NCBI GenBank assembly: GCA_001899255.1
Contig: MKVX01000005.1
Location: 1-64,000 of the forward strand
Direction: 5' to 3'
Source: Rhizobiales bacterium 62-47
GTDB taxonomy: Bacteria > Pseudomonadota > Alphaproteobacteria > Rhizobiales > Xanthobacteraceae
DNA length: 64,000 bases
The notes beneath the pieces were generated by a model. It was not told the origin of the DNA, made no database searches, and saw nothing but the letters and a program-made list of their open reading frames with translations. The first letter of the stretch is position 1. The number at the start of each line of letters is the position of its first letter. The position numbers were made by a program, and so were the translations under genes. This document shows positions 33,855 through 43,013 of this stretch, in pieces.

Positions 33855-34649
33855 TTAATTGTTGCCGGAACGGAGATTGTCCGGCTTGGCCCAGAACACG
33901 AGACGGATGTGGAGGAAACGAACGATCGCGTAGAGGATGATGCCGAGCAGCGCGAGCACCACGAGCACCGCGAACATGCCCGAAATGTCCATGTTGTAGT
34001 TGAGCTGCAGCAGCAGGTTGCCGAGGCCACGATCGGCGCCGATGAACTCGCCGACCAAGGCACCGGTGATGCTCAGTACGATGCCGACATTGAGACCGGC
34101 GAAGATGAAGGGCAGCGAATTGGGAAAGATCACGATGCTGAACTGCTGCCAGCCGGAGGCGACCAGCGAGCGCATCAGATCGATCTTCTCGGCCTCCACC
34201 GTCGAGAAGCCGACGATGGCATTGATCAGGACCGGAAAGAACGAGATCACCGCAGCGATCGCAATCTTGGATTCGACACCGATGCCGATCCAAACCACGA
34301 TCAGCGGAGCCAACGCGACTTTCGGCAGCGCCTGCAGACCGATCAGATACGGCAACAACATCCGTTCGAGCAGGATCGAACGCGTCACCAGGAAGGCGAA
34401 GAACACGCCGAGGATCGAGCCGATGACAAAGCCGGCTAGCGCTTCGATCAGCGTCACGGTGAAATTATTGACCAGCAGCCCGCGATCGTAGAGCAACCAC
34501 AACGACTTCGCCACGGATGAAGGTGGCGGCAGCAGCAGCGACGGGATGTTGAGAACCCGCGGTAGCAGTTCCCACACCCCGAGCAGGATCACGCCGCCGA
34601 GCAACGGAGGCGCGTAGCGCGCAGCGAGCGCTAAGAGCTTGTTATTCAT
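33855..34649 (-). CDS. ABC transporter permease, taurine/nitrate type
   Basis: The product is 264 residues with about six transmembrane segments. The EAA loop is visible as LQALPKVALAPLIVVWIGIGVESKIAIAA, the SsuC/TauC/NrtB family form. It forms the membrane channel for the ATPase at 34646-35440 and the binding protein at 35437-36528, with 4-base overlaps linking the three genes. This importer family carries small acids, sulfonates, nitrate or pyrimidine precursors; the neighbouring CoA enzymes argue here for a carboxylic acid. Confidence 0.92.
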   Translation of the reverse strand: MNNKLLALAARYAPPLLGGVILLGVWELLPRVLNIPSLLLPPPSSVAKSLWLLYDRGLLVNNFTVTLIEALAGFVIGSILGVFFAFLVTRSILLERMLLPYLIGLQALPKVALAPLIVVWIGIGVESKIAIAAVISFFPVLINAIVGFSTVEAEKIDLMRSLVASGWQQFSIVIFPNSLPFIFAGLNVGIVLSITGALVGEFIGADRGLGNLLLQLNYNMDISGMFAVLVVLALLGIILYAIVRFLHIRLVFWAKPDNLRSGNN

Positions 34650-35440
34650 GCCGCAGCCTCTCCCTCGGGCTTCGCTTCGAAGAAACTGCGCAACCGATCC
34701 GCCAGTTGAATGAACACGGGATCGGTGCGCGTGGCAGCCGAGCGTGGCCGCGCAATCGGCACGTCGATCACCTCACGGATGAAACCCGGCCGCGGCGCGA
34801 ACACCGCAACCTTGTCGGACAACAGCAGCGCTTCCTCGATGGAATGCGTCACCAGCACCACGGTCTTGCGGCTTGCCTGCCAGATCCGCAGCAGTTCGAG
34901 ATTCATGGCCTCGCGCGTCAGCGCATCGAGTGCGCCGAACGGCTCGTCCATCAGCAGGATGTTGGGGTCATGCATCAGCGCCCGGGCAATTGCCGCGCGC
35001 TGCCGCATGCCGCCGGACAGTTCATCGGGATAGCGATCCGCGAAGCCGTCGAGTCCCACGAGCTTGAGCAGCTCATGGGCACGCTGGCGGGCGTTCGCCG
35101 TGCTCATCTTGAGCACTTCGGCCGGTACCAGTACGTTCTTCACGATGGTTCGCCACGGCAACATCACCGGGCTTTGAAACACCAGCCCGATGTCGCGCCG
35201 CGCCCCCGTCACCGCAGCGCCATCGATGGTGATGACGCCGGAGGTGATGGTTTCCAGCCCGGCGATCATCCGCAGCAGCGTACTCTTGCCGCAGCCCGAC
35301 GGGCCGACGATGCAGATGAACTGGTTGGCCTCGACCGCAAGCGACGTATCGGCGAGAGCATCCAGCAACGTCCCGGAACGCGTGCGAAACTGTTTCCGGA
35401 CACCCCGGATATCGATCAGAGGCTTGCCACCCGCCGTCAT
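34646..35440 (-). CDS. ABC transporter ATPase, taurine/nitrate type
   Basis: The product is 264 residues. Walker A GPSGCGKST, Q-loop VFQSPVMLPWRT, signature LSGGMRQRAAIARAL, Walker B ILLMDEPFGALD and H-loop VTHSIEEAL are all present, typical of SsuB/TauB/NrtD proteins. The start at 35440 (MTAGGKPLID) overlaps the binding-protein stop by 4 bases. The longer frame to 35584 runs inside the binding-protein gene and is rejected. Confidence 0.93.
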   Translation of the reverse strand: MTAGGKPLIDIRGVRKQFRTRSGTLLDALADTSLAVEANQFICIVGPSGCGKSTLLRMIAGLETITSGVITIDGAAVTGARRDIGLVFQSPVMLPWRTIVKNVLVPAEVLKMSTANARQRAHELLKLVGLDGFADRYPDELSGGMRQRAAIARALMHDPNILLMDEPFGALDALTREAMNLELLRIWQASRKTVVLVTHSIEEALLLSDKVAVFAPRPGFIREVIDVPIARPRSAATRTDPVFIQLADRLRSFFEAKPEGEAAA

Positions 35441-36528
35441 TTGTAGGTCTCGGCCTGCTTGACGATCGCCGCCTTGTCGAACTTGTTGATGTCGTCGATC
35501 AGGTCGTTGGTGTAGTAGACGCTGACGTCCGGTTTGGCCTTGAGCATGCCGACATCGAAGAAGAAGCTTTGAGTGCTCTTCCACTCGTCGGGCAGGAAGG
35601 CACCGAACCGCGGGTCCTTGCGCTTTTCGATGCGATACTTGTCGAGGCGCGCCTGCAGCACGTGCACGGCTTCCTTCAGGGCCTGATCTTCCGGAATGTT
35701 GGTCGGCTTGGACGCCGGGTAAGTTGCCCAGTGAATGCGGACCGCCGCTTCGGGATTGGTGAGTGCGAACAACGCGCCTTTGGCGATGCCTTGGGCGAAA
35801 TCGACCGCCGCCTTGCGATTGGCATTCAGGAAATTATCGTTGGTGATGAGCATCAGGCTCAGCAGGCTCGCCGTTTGCGGCGTGGTGAAATGCCGGAACT
35901 GGAAGCCGAGATTTTCCAGCGTGGCATAGGCCCAGTCCCACATCGCGATGGCATCGACTTGATTGGATTTGAGCGCGTTCGCGGTCTGCGGCCCGAGACC
36001 GACGGGCAGCCACTTCACGTCCTTCTCGGGATCGAGGCCGATGCCGCGCAGCATCGCCTTGGCGACCGCCGTGGCGCCGCTCGAAAGGCTGAGCACGCCG
36101 ATGGTCTTGCCCTTAAAGTCGGCAAGCTGCTTGATCGAACTGTCCTTGACGACCGCGATCGTATAGATCGCTTCGCGGGTGTGATTGTAGACGGCCTTGA
36201 TCTTGGCACCTTCCTGGATGCCAACCAGCAGACCTTCTGGTGAGCCCATGGTGAATTCGGCACTGCCGGACACCACCACCTGAGTCGCACCCGTCGAACC
36301 GCTGAACGGTTTCACTTCGACGTCGAGGCCGGCGTTTTTCCAGTAGCCGAGCGCAGCCGGGACCGACGAATGCGCCGCCTCGGCGACGTTCGGCGAAGGC
36401 GATGTCAACAAGTAGCGGATCTTGGTCTGAGCCGACGCCGGCACCGTGCCGGCCAATGCAACCAAAGCAACACAAGCGCCCTGCACCAAGGCCTTGGCCG
36501 CAAACAACGTCCTCCCGCCGCGAAACAT
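35437..36528 (-). CDS. Periplasmic substrate-binding protein (SsuA/THI5-like)
   Basis: The product is 363 residues. A signal peptide covers about 1-33 (hydrophobic core VQGACVALVALAGTVPASAQ, probable cleavage after ASA). The mature part has NMT1/SsuA-like features: SSVPAALGYWKNAGLDVEVKPFSG, GSAEFTMGSPEGLL, and DFKGKTIGVLSLSSGATAVAKAML. It is the first gene of the importer operon, directly downstream of the AT-rich regulatory region at 36529-36889, so its promoter controls the run of genes down to 30149. The ligand cannot be read from sequence. Confidence 0.92.
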   Translation of the reverse strand: MFRGGRTLFAAKALVQGACVALVALAGTVPASAQTKIRYLLTSPSPNVAEAAHSSVPAALGYWKNAGLDVEVKPFSGSTGATQVVVSGSAEFTMGSPEGLLVGIQEGAKIKAVYNHTREAIYTIAVVKDSSIKQLADFKGKTIGVLSLSSGATAVAKAMLRGIGLDPEKDVKWLPVGLGPQTANALKSNQVDAIAMWDWAYATLENLGFQFRHFTTPQTASLLSLMLITNDNFLNANRKAAVDFAQGIAKGALFALTNPEAAVRIHWATYPASKPTNIPEDQALKEAVHVLQARLDKYRIEKRKDPRFGAFLPDEWKSTQSFFFDVGMLKAKPDVSVYYTNDLIDDINKFDKAAIVKQAETYK

Positions 36529-36889
36529 AACGTCCTCCCAGCTTGATTATGGCTATTTTGGTAAAGTAGTTGACTAGCTTACTAGTCTAGTAGTTACCAG
36601 ACGAAGTCCGATATGGCAAGGCGACGCATTCCCGCACGAAACCGACCGTCCTCAATCGCCAATCATCGATGGTTTGACCTTTGGACTCCGAGGCTTCCTC
36701 GACAGGTCAGCTGGGGATATCCCGACCCTTGATGGTCGCGACCGCAATGCAACATTGTCCCGCGCGCTACGCTATGAACCAACAGTACTGCATGATTCGA
36801 TGAGTCACGTGCGACCCAATGGCTGGACGTATCGTCGAGTGACATGACGACGTGCCGCACGATGCCTCAAGATTGCGATTGAGATTGCG
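36529..36889. promoter_or_regulatory. Divergent promoter region with GntR-type operator
   Basis: This 361-bp region separates the importer operon and the second GntR gene. It contains a perfect 13-bp odd palindrome TACTAG-T-CTAGTA at 36580-36592, and GTAGTT occurs as a direct repeat at 36566 and 36590. For the minus-strand operon a CATAAT box lies near 36545-36550 with GTCAAC 17 bp upstream, so the palindrome sits just upstream of the likely -35. A paralogous pair of FCD-GntR proteins flanks the operon and is the obvious candidate binder. Nothing coding was seen from 36600 to 36889. Confidence 0.55.
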
Positions 36890-37540
36890 ATGCCTGCCAT
36901 GATCGGCATTCAGGAATTGACCCGCGCCGACGTCGTCTATCGCGAGATCAAGCGGCGCATCACCGAATTGCAATACGCTCCCGGTGACAAACTCTCCGAA
37001 GCGCGCATCGCTATCGAATTAGGGGTCGGACGTTCACCTGTGCGCACGGCCTTCTCTCGCTTGCAAGGCGAAGGCTGGATCGAGGTGTCGCCACAGTCAG
37101 GCAGTTTCGTCAAAGGCCTCAACGCAACGGAAATCGCCGAGATCCTCGAGACGAGGCTGGTGCTCGAGTCGCATCTTGCCGGTCTCGCTGCGGAACGGAT
37201 CACCGACGCCGAGTTGCAGCGATTACGCGCCGCATTCGCGGCGTTCGGCGACCGCGTCACCAGCGATCGTCTCGAAGACTATTTAGATCTCGATCTGATG
37301 TTTCATCTGACGATCTATCAGGCCGCCGGCAACGCCCTGATCTCGCGCATTCTCATCAACCTGATCGATAAGGTGCGCTGGATCCGGCGCGCCGGTGGAG
37401 AGTCTTCAACGCGATTCCAGGCCGCCCTGATCGAAATTCTTGACGTTCTCAAGGCGCTCGAAGCGCGCGACGCAAAGGCTGCCGCGGCGGCCATGCATGT
37501 TCACATCGAGAACGCGATGAAGTTTCGCCGGCTCAAGTGA
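36890..37540 (+). CDS. GntR-family regulator with FCD domain (2)
   Basis: The product is 216 residues. It aligns along its length with the regulator at 30149-30889: VYREIKRRITELQYAPGDKLSEARIAIELGVGRSPVRTAF in the winged helix and EILETRLVLESHLAGLAAERITDAEL, DYLDLDLMFHLTIYQAAGN in the FCD domain. It lacks the 26-residue C-terminal tail of the other copy. It is divergent from the importer operon, the usual position of a local repressor. A second ATG at 36899 is possible as start. The two regulators may bind the same operator with different ligands. Confidence 0.9.
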   Translation: MPAMIGIQELTRADVVYREIKRRITELQYAPGDKLSEARIAIELGVGRSPVRTAFSRLQGEGWIEVSPQSGSFVKGLNATEIAEILETRLVLESHLAGLAAERITDAELQRLRAAFAAFGDRVTSDRLEDYLDLDLMFHLTIYQAAGNALISRILINLIDKVRWIRRAGGESSTRFQAALIEILDVLKALEARDAKAAAAAMHVHIENAMKFRRLK

Positions 37541-37584
37541 ATGGACAGGCAATTTCTCCGCGCAGCGAACGAAGCCGTTGCCCG

Positions 37585-39801
37585 CTACTTCGTCAGCAAC
37601 GTGTAGACACCCTGCCAGTCGTCCGGCGGCGGGTCGGCCTCGAATGACGCGATACGCGCCTCGTACATGCTGTAGTAGCGTTCGAATTGCCCGGCGTGAT
37701 CCGCCACACGCGACCTGGCGATTGCGGACAGCGCCGCCTTCCAGTCGCGATTGCGGTAGCCTTCGAGCATCTCGCCATTCAGATCGTGGAGGAACTGGAA
37801 CTGATTGCTATCGGCAAAATCCTTGCGGCCGGCGATCGCATAGACCAACTCCGGCTCCTTCTTGCCTTTCACCTTGACGTAATCGAGCTCGAGCGTGGCA
37901 AAACGGTCGGCAACGGCCCGTGCTGTCGTTGAGCCGAGGATGATCGGCAAACCATACGACTTCGATTGCCCTTCGAGCCGCGACGCCAGATTGACGCTGT
38001 CGCCGAGAGCCGAATAGTCGAACCGCAGATCCGACCCGATGTTGCCGACAACGCAGGAGCCGGTATTCAGACCGATGCCGACATTGATCGGGATGAAGAG
38101 CGTGCCGCTGTCCTGCGCTTCCTGTTCGCGCTCACGATTGAGTGTCTCGATGCAATCGAGGATATCGAGTGCCGCATTGCAGGCGTTGGCATCGTGGTCG
38201 GGGTCGTCGAGCGGCGCATTCCAGAACGCCATGATCGCATCGCCCATGTACTTGTCGATGGTGCCCTTGCGATTGATGATGGCATTGGTCAGCGGCGTGA
38301 GCAGCCGGTTCATCAGCGAGATGAGGCCCTGCGGATCGTCCTTGTAGAGTTCGGAAATGGTGGTGAAGCCACGCACATCGAGGAACATCACGGTCAGGAT
38401 GCGTTGCTCGCCGCCGAGCACCAGCCGTTCCGGCGAGTGCGCCAATTGTTCGACCAGCGCCGGCGACAGGTACTGGCCGAATGCCGACCGGATACGCCGC
38501 CGCTGCGCTTCCTCGCTAACGTAATTGGTGAAGACCAGCACGATGTAGACCGCGAAACTGGCGACCAGCGGAAACGTCGCGTCGAGCAGCAGGTGATGCT
38601 GGCTGAACAGATACCACGACATGCCTGTCAGCAGCAGCGCGGTCAACGCGCCGACGATCAGGATGATCAGCGGCCCCAGAATCGGCACCAGCCAGATGAT
38701 GGTGCTGGCGATCAGGCCCGCGGCAAGCAATTCGACAACGATCGCGTAGTTCGGATTCGACAACACCGAACCGGTCAGCACGCCTTCGAGAATTTGCGCA
38801 TGGACCTCGACGCCCGGCATCACCGGGTCGGTCGGCGTGGTCTTGGTATCGAGCAGACCGACCGCCGACGTTCCGATCAGGACGAGTTTGCCTGCGACTG
38901 TCTCAGGCGGGATGCGCCCCTGCAGCACATCGACCGCCGAAACGAAGCGTGCCGCATTGTGATGGGAGAAGTGAACCCAGAGCTGGCCGTTGCGGTCGGT
39001 GGGAATTTCCAATCCGGGCACGGCAATACTTTTCACACCGGCATGATCGGCCTTGATGACGATGGTGTCCGACTGGGCAACAACGCGGAGAATTTCGAAC
39101 GTCAGCGATGGCAACAGCAGGCCCTGCGCCTGCATGATCATCGGTACTCGTCGCACGATGCCATCGCGCTCGGTACGGATGCTCAGCAGCCCGCGGCCGG
39201 CGGCGGCATCGTCCAGCGTCGGAATATTGCGCAGCAGTCCCGGATAGTTGAGCAAGAACGGCTTTGGATCGCCACCGATCGTAGCGATTCCGAGCGTCGG
39301 CCGTGACTTGTCGAGCGGCGCAACGAAAGCGGACAACCCCGACTCGCCCAGCACGGTGCGAACATGACGCATCGCATCAGCCATCACCCGATCGTTGTCG
39401 GGCAATTCGTGCAGCCGCGCGCGCGTGGCGTCATCGAGATCACGGAACGATTGGGCCGCGGCGCTCGGCGACAGATGATCGCGTTCGGAGAAGATGATGT
39501 CGAAGGCGACAACTCCGGCACTGAGCCGCGCCAGCTGATTGACGAGATCGGCAATTCGCGTGCGCGGCCACGGCCATTGCCCGATCTCCTTGAGACTCTT
39601 TTCGTCGATATCGACGATGACGACAGGGCGCTTCGTGGTTTCGCGCGGCTGCAGCAACTGGAAAGTGTCGAACGTCCGGACGCGCAATTCCTCAATCGGC
39701 GGCGGATCGGCAATGCGCAAGGCCACCAGCGCCAGCAAAACGACGACCGCGATCGCGCGGCCCTGACCGAATCTCCGAAGCAATTTGCGAAGCTGTCTCA
39801 T
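37585..39801 (-). CDS. CHASE2-domain adenylate/guanylate cyclase
   Basis: The product is 738 residues. A transmembrane helix near 15-30 (AIAVVVLLALVALRI) is followed by an extracytoplasmic CHASE2 domain (about 35-330; VVIVDIDEKSLKEIGQWPWPR is the hallmark), then three transmembrane helices (about 345-435) and a class III cyclase domain (TVMFLDVRGFTTISELYKDDP, IDKYMGDAIMAFWNAP, NTGSCVVGNIGSDLRFDYSALGDSVNLASRLEG). The metal-binding Asp residues are present. It lies 36 bp after the HlyD gene, at the end of a secretion operon. CHASE2 cyclases are often encoded near FecR proteins, as here, suggesting coupled surface sensing. Confidence 0.93.
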   Translation of the reverse strand: MRQLRKLLRRFGQGRAIAVVVLLALVALRIADPPPIEELRVRTFDTFQLLQPRETTKRPVVIVDIDEKSLKEIGQWPWPRTRIADLVNQLARLSAGVVAFDIIFSERDHLSPSAAAQSFRDLDDATRARLHELPDNDRVMADAMRHVRTVLGESGLSAFVAPLDKSRPTLGIATIGGDPKPFLLNYPGLLRNIPTLDDAAAGRGLLSIRTERDGIVRRVPMIMQAQGLLLPSLTFEILRVVAQSDTIVIKADHAGVKSIAVPGLEIPTDRNGQLWVHFSHHNAARFVSAVDVLQGRIPPETVAGKLVLIGTSAVGLLDTKTTPTDPVMPGVEVHAQILEGVLTGSVLSNPNYAIVVELLAAGLIASTIIWLVPILGPLIILIVGALTALLLTGMSWYLFSQHHLLLDATFPLVASFAVYIVLVFTNYVSEEAQRRRIRSAFGQYLSPALVEQLAHSPERLVLGGEQRILTVMFLDVRGFTTISELYKDDPQGLISLMNRLLTPLTNAIINRKGTIDKYMGDAIMAFWNAPLDDPDHDANACNAALDILDCIETLNREREQEAQDSGTLFIPINVGIGLNTGSCVVGNIGSDLRFDYSALGDSVNLASRLEGQSKSYGLPIILGSTTARAVADRFATLELDYVKVKGKKEPELVYAIAGRKDFADSNQFQFLHDLNGEMLEGYRNRDWKAALSAIARSRVADHAGQFERYYSMYEARIASFEADPPPDDWQGVYTLLTK

Positions 39802-39837
39802 CCTGGCAGGAAAGGCTTTCCGGGTCGGTCCAGACCG

Positions 39838-41148
39838 CTATTTTTCACGAAACGAACGCATGACCTGGTCCTGCAACGGCTTGACGATATACGCCAGCAA
39901 CGTGCGGCCCCCGGTTTGCACGAAGGCCTCGACCGGCATGCCCGGTATCAGCCGCACCTTGCCAAGCCGCGCCACCTCTTCCGGCGGAATCTGCACGCGG
40001 ATCGTATAGTAACTCTGGCCCGACCGCTGATCGGTGGTGGTGTCAGGCGAAATCCGGCTGATGCTGCCGTTCAACTCCGGCGTGGTGCGCTGATTGAGGG
40101 CCGACAGCCGCAGCAACACCTGCTGGCCCACCTCGACCTGATCGATGTCCTGCGGATTGACCTTGATTTCGACGGAGAGCGTATCGCTCTGCGGCACAAT
40201 CATCATGATCGTATCGCCCGCAGCGATCACACCGCCCACGGTATGCGCGTTGGACTGCAGCACGATGCCGTCCTGCGGGGCGCGAATCTCGATGCGCCGG
40301 AGCAGATCCTCGGCAGTCGCCTTCCGCTCGACGAACTCGCCGATCTTCTGATCGACTTCGCGCAACTCCTTCGAGGTGCCGGTGCTCAGATCCTTGTCGA
40401 TCTGAATGATCTGCAATTCCGTCTCGGTGATCTTGCCTCTGGCTTGCGCCGTCGCCGCGATGAACTGGCCGCGATCGCCTTCCAGCCGCGCGGCGTCGCG
40501 CTCCAGCGCTGTCAACCGCGAGATCTGGATCAGGTTTCGCGCAAACAGGCTGCGGACACCCTCGAGCTCTTTCTGGATCAGCAAAATCTCGCGCGATTTG
40601 GCACTTTCCTGCGCCGCCAGTCCGCCGATTTCCTGCTGAAGCTGCGCGATACGTTCGCGCAACTGTGCCCGTTGCCCGACGCGCTCCGCGAGCCTGACCT
40701 CGAACAGCCGCACCTCGCTGGTCATGATCGCCTTTACGTCGGGATCGTCGGCCTGATCGAGCAGAGCCTGCGGAAAACTGACCGACGTGGCACCGTCGCG
40801 CTCGGCATCGAGCCGGGCACGTTGCGCCCATAGTCCATTCAGCGCCTTGGTCACGATCGAGAGACTGGCCTTCGCAACGGTATCGTCAAGCCGCACCAGC
40901 ACGTCGCCGCTATGAACGACATCGCCATCGCGGGCCCGCAATTCGGCAACCACGCCGCCGGTCGGGTGCTGCACCTTTTTGACGTTGGTATCGACGACGA
41001 TCGAACCTGGCGCGATCAACGCACCGGAAATTTGCGCGGTCGAGGCCCAGCCGCCGAGACCGCCGACAAGCACAACAATGACGACGAGGCTCACCAACAA
41101 GTGGCGGCGGATCGAGCGGCGCGGGCTGTCAGGACGGGCGGACGTCAT
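39838..41148 (-). CDS. Type I secretion membrane-fusion protein (HlyD family)
   Basis: The product is 436 residues. One N-terminal transmembrane helix (about 15-40: LLVSLVVIVVLVGGLGGWA) precedes a barrel/lipoyl segment (GSIVVDTNVKKVQHPTGGVVAEL), a long coiled coil (about 120-270) and the family C-terminal part ending EAFVQTGGRTLLAYIVKPL. It bridges the inner-membrane ABC exporter and an outer-membrane TolC-like channel. No TolC gene is in the window. It overlaps the ABC exporter gene by 20 bases, and its cargo is presumably the large protein at 43014-46172. Confidence 0.93.
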   Translation of the reverse strand: MTSARPDSPRRSIRRHLLVSLVVIVVLVGGLGGWASTAQISGALIAPGSIVVDTNVKKVQHPTGGVVAELRARDGDVVHSGDVLVRLDDTVAKASLSIVTKALNGLWAQRARLDAERDGATSVSFPQALLDQADDPDVKAIMTSEVRLFEVRLAERVGQRAQLRERIAQLQQEIGGLAAQESAKSREILLIQKELEGVRSLFARNLIQISRLTALERDAARLEGDRGQFIAATAQARGKITETELQIIQIDKDLSTGTSKELREVDQKIGEFVERKATAEDLLRRIEIRAPQDGIVLQSNAHTVGGVIAAGDTIMMIVPQSDTLSVEIKVNPQDIDQVEVGQQVLLRLSALNQRTTPELNGSISRISPDTTTDQRSGQSYYTIRVQIPPEEVARLGKVRLIPGMPVEAFVQTGGRTLLAYIVKPLQDQVMRSFREK

Positions 41149-42892
41149 GGCTCTGCTTTCGACGCGGCAATTTTCTGCCGGATGCGATGCGGCGAGGCGG
41201 CTGGCCGAGAATCATCTCTTTCGGTCCGAACGCCTGCTTGCGGCCATCGGTAAGCACCAGCAGCGTATCGACGCCGACGATGCCAATCGGGCGATGCGCG
41301 ACGACGATCACGATGCCGCCGCGCGCGCGAACCGATGCAATCGCGCGCACCAGCGCTTCGTCGCCTTCGTTATCCAGGTTGGAATTCGGTTCGTCGAGCA
41401 CGAGCAGGAACGGATTTCCGTAAAGCGCCCGCGCCAGCGCCACGCGTTGCGCCTGCCCGGCCGACAGCGTGCTGCCATAAGGCCCGATCTGCGTGTCATA
41501 GCCATCCCGAAGGCGGATAATCAGGTCGTGCACGCCGGCTTCGGTCGCCGCCGCGATGACGGATTCAGACGTCGCATCGGCGTTGAATCGCGCGATGTTC
41601 TGCGCCACCGTCCCGGCGAACAGTTCGACGTCCTGCGGCAGATAGCCGACCTGTTGTCCGAGCACATTGGGGGCCCATTGATCGAGCGCGGCGCCATCGA
41701 GCCGGACGGTGCCGCGCAGCGGCTGCCAAACACCGACAATCGCACGCACCAGCGACGATTTGCCGGATCCGCTCGGCCCGATGATGCCGAGCCCCTGCCC
41801 GGCCTCAAGCGCGAACGTCACGTCCTGCACCACGATACGCTGCTCGCCGGGCGGGGAGATGCTGACGCCTTCCACCGTCAAACCCTTGGACGGCGGCTCG
41901 AGCGCCGTCGGAATGTTTTGCGGCGGCATCAGCTTCAGCACCGTGTTGAGCCGCCGCCAGCTTTCGCGCGCCGCAACGAAGCTACGCCAGTGCGCGATCG
42001 CCAGATCGACCGGCGCCAGCGCCCGCGCACTGAGGATCGATCCCGCGATGATGATGCCGGCAGTGGCCTGCTGATAGATCACCAGATAAGCGCCGACGCC
42101 GAGCACAGCCGACTGCACCGTCATGCGCATGACCTTGGCCATCGCGCCAAGCCCGCCGGTGACATCGCTGACTTGCTGATTGCTGCGGAGATAAGCGCGA
42201 TCCGCCTCGTTCCACAGGCTGGTCATGTTCTCCGTCATCCCCATCGCCGTGAGCACCTCGGCGTTGCGGTGACTGGATGCGGCGATCTCAATGCGGCGAC
42301 TGGCGACGGCCGTCGTGGCCTGCGAACGCGTGCGCGTCAGCACTTCGGTCAGGATGGTAATGATCACCAGAATGACGGCGCCCGCGAGTGCGGTAAGGCC
42401 GATCAACGGATGGAATGCAAAACAGATCGCCAGATACAGCGGCAGCCAGGGCAGATCGAAGAACGCACCGGGCCCCGAACCGGACAAGAACGCACGAACG
42501 TTGTCGAGGTCGCGCAGGGGCTGCAATCCCTCGCGACGGTCGCCCAGCGCCAGCGGATAGCGCACCATGATCTGGTAGACGCGGCTGCTTAACGTTTCGT
42601 CGAGCGTCGAACCGATGCGGACCAGGATGCGGCCGCGAATCAGATCGAGAATGCCCTGTGCGACGTAGAGGCCGCCGGCCAGTATCGCGAGGCCAACCAG
42701 CGTCGGCACGCTGCGGCTCGGCAACACCCGGTCGTAAATCTCCAGCATGAAGAACGAGCCGGTCAGATAGAGCACGTTGATGACGAGGCTCATCAGGCCG
42801 ACGCCAACGAACGCGGCAAAACACGAGCGCACCGCCGCGCCGAGCTCTGAGCGCAGCTGAACGTCGGAAATCTGCGAGTTCATGCGCGACAT
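41129..42892 (-). CDS. Type I secretion ABC exporter (PrtD-like)
   Basis: The product is about 587 residues. Six transmembrane helices span about 20-310, followed by the ATPase: Walker A GPSGSGKSS, LSAGQAQRVALARAL signature, Walker B LLVLDEPNSNLD and the H-loop VVAHRP. There is no N-terminal peptidase C39 domain, so it is the PrtD/AprD class that exports proteins with an uncleaved C-terminal signal. The start is one of two close ATGs (42892 or 42883); neither has a strong ribosome-binding site. It is 121 bp downstream of the substrate-like gene. Confidence 0.92.
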   Translation of the reverse strand: MSRMNSQISDVQLRSELGAAVRSCFAAFVGVGLMSLVINVLYLTGSFFMLEIYDRVLPSRSVPTLVGLAILAGGLYVAQGILDLIRGRILVRIGSTLDETLSSRVYQIMVRYPLALGDRREGLQPLRDLDNVRAFLSGSGPGAFFDLPWLPLYLAICFAFHPLIGLTALAGAVILVIITILTEVLTRTRSQATTAVASRRIEIAASSHRNAEVLTAMGMTENMTSLWNEADRAYLRSNQQVSDVTGGLGAMAKVMRMTVQSAVLGVGAYLVIYQQATAGIIIAGSILSARALAPVDLAIAHWRSFVAARESWRRLNTVLKLMPPQNIPTALEPPSKGLTVEGVSISPPGEQRIVVQDVTFALEAGQGLGIIGPSGSGKSSLVRAIVGVWQPLRGTVRLDGAALDQWAPNVLGQQVGYLPQDVELFAGTVAQNIARFNADATSESVIAAATEAGVHDLIIRLRDGYDTQIGPYGSTLSAGQAQRVALARALYGNPFLLVLDEPNSNLDNEGDEALVRAIASVRARGGIVIVVAHRPIGIVGVDTLLVLTDGRKQAFGPKEMILGQPPRRIASGRKLPRRKQSHDVRPS

Positions 42893-43013
42893 GGTCGAGT
42901 CAATATTTCGTCCCGGCGGTGAACAATTCCGCGGTCCTTGCCAGCAATCCGCCCGCGACCCTGCCAAGCGCCGGCGGCGCGGTCAGTGCCTATGCGTTGA
43001 GGCCCGCAGCCAT

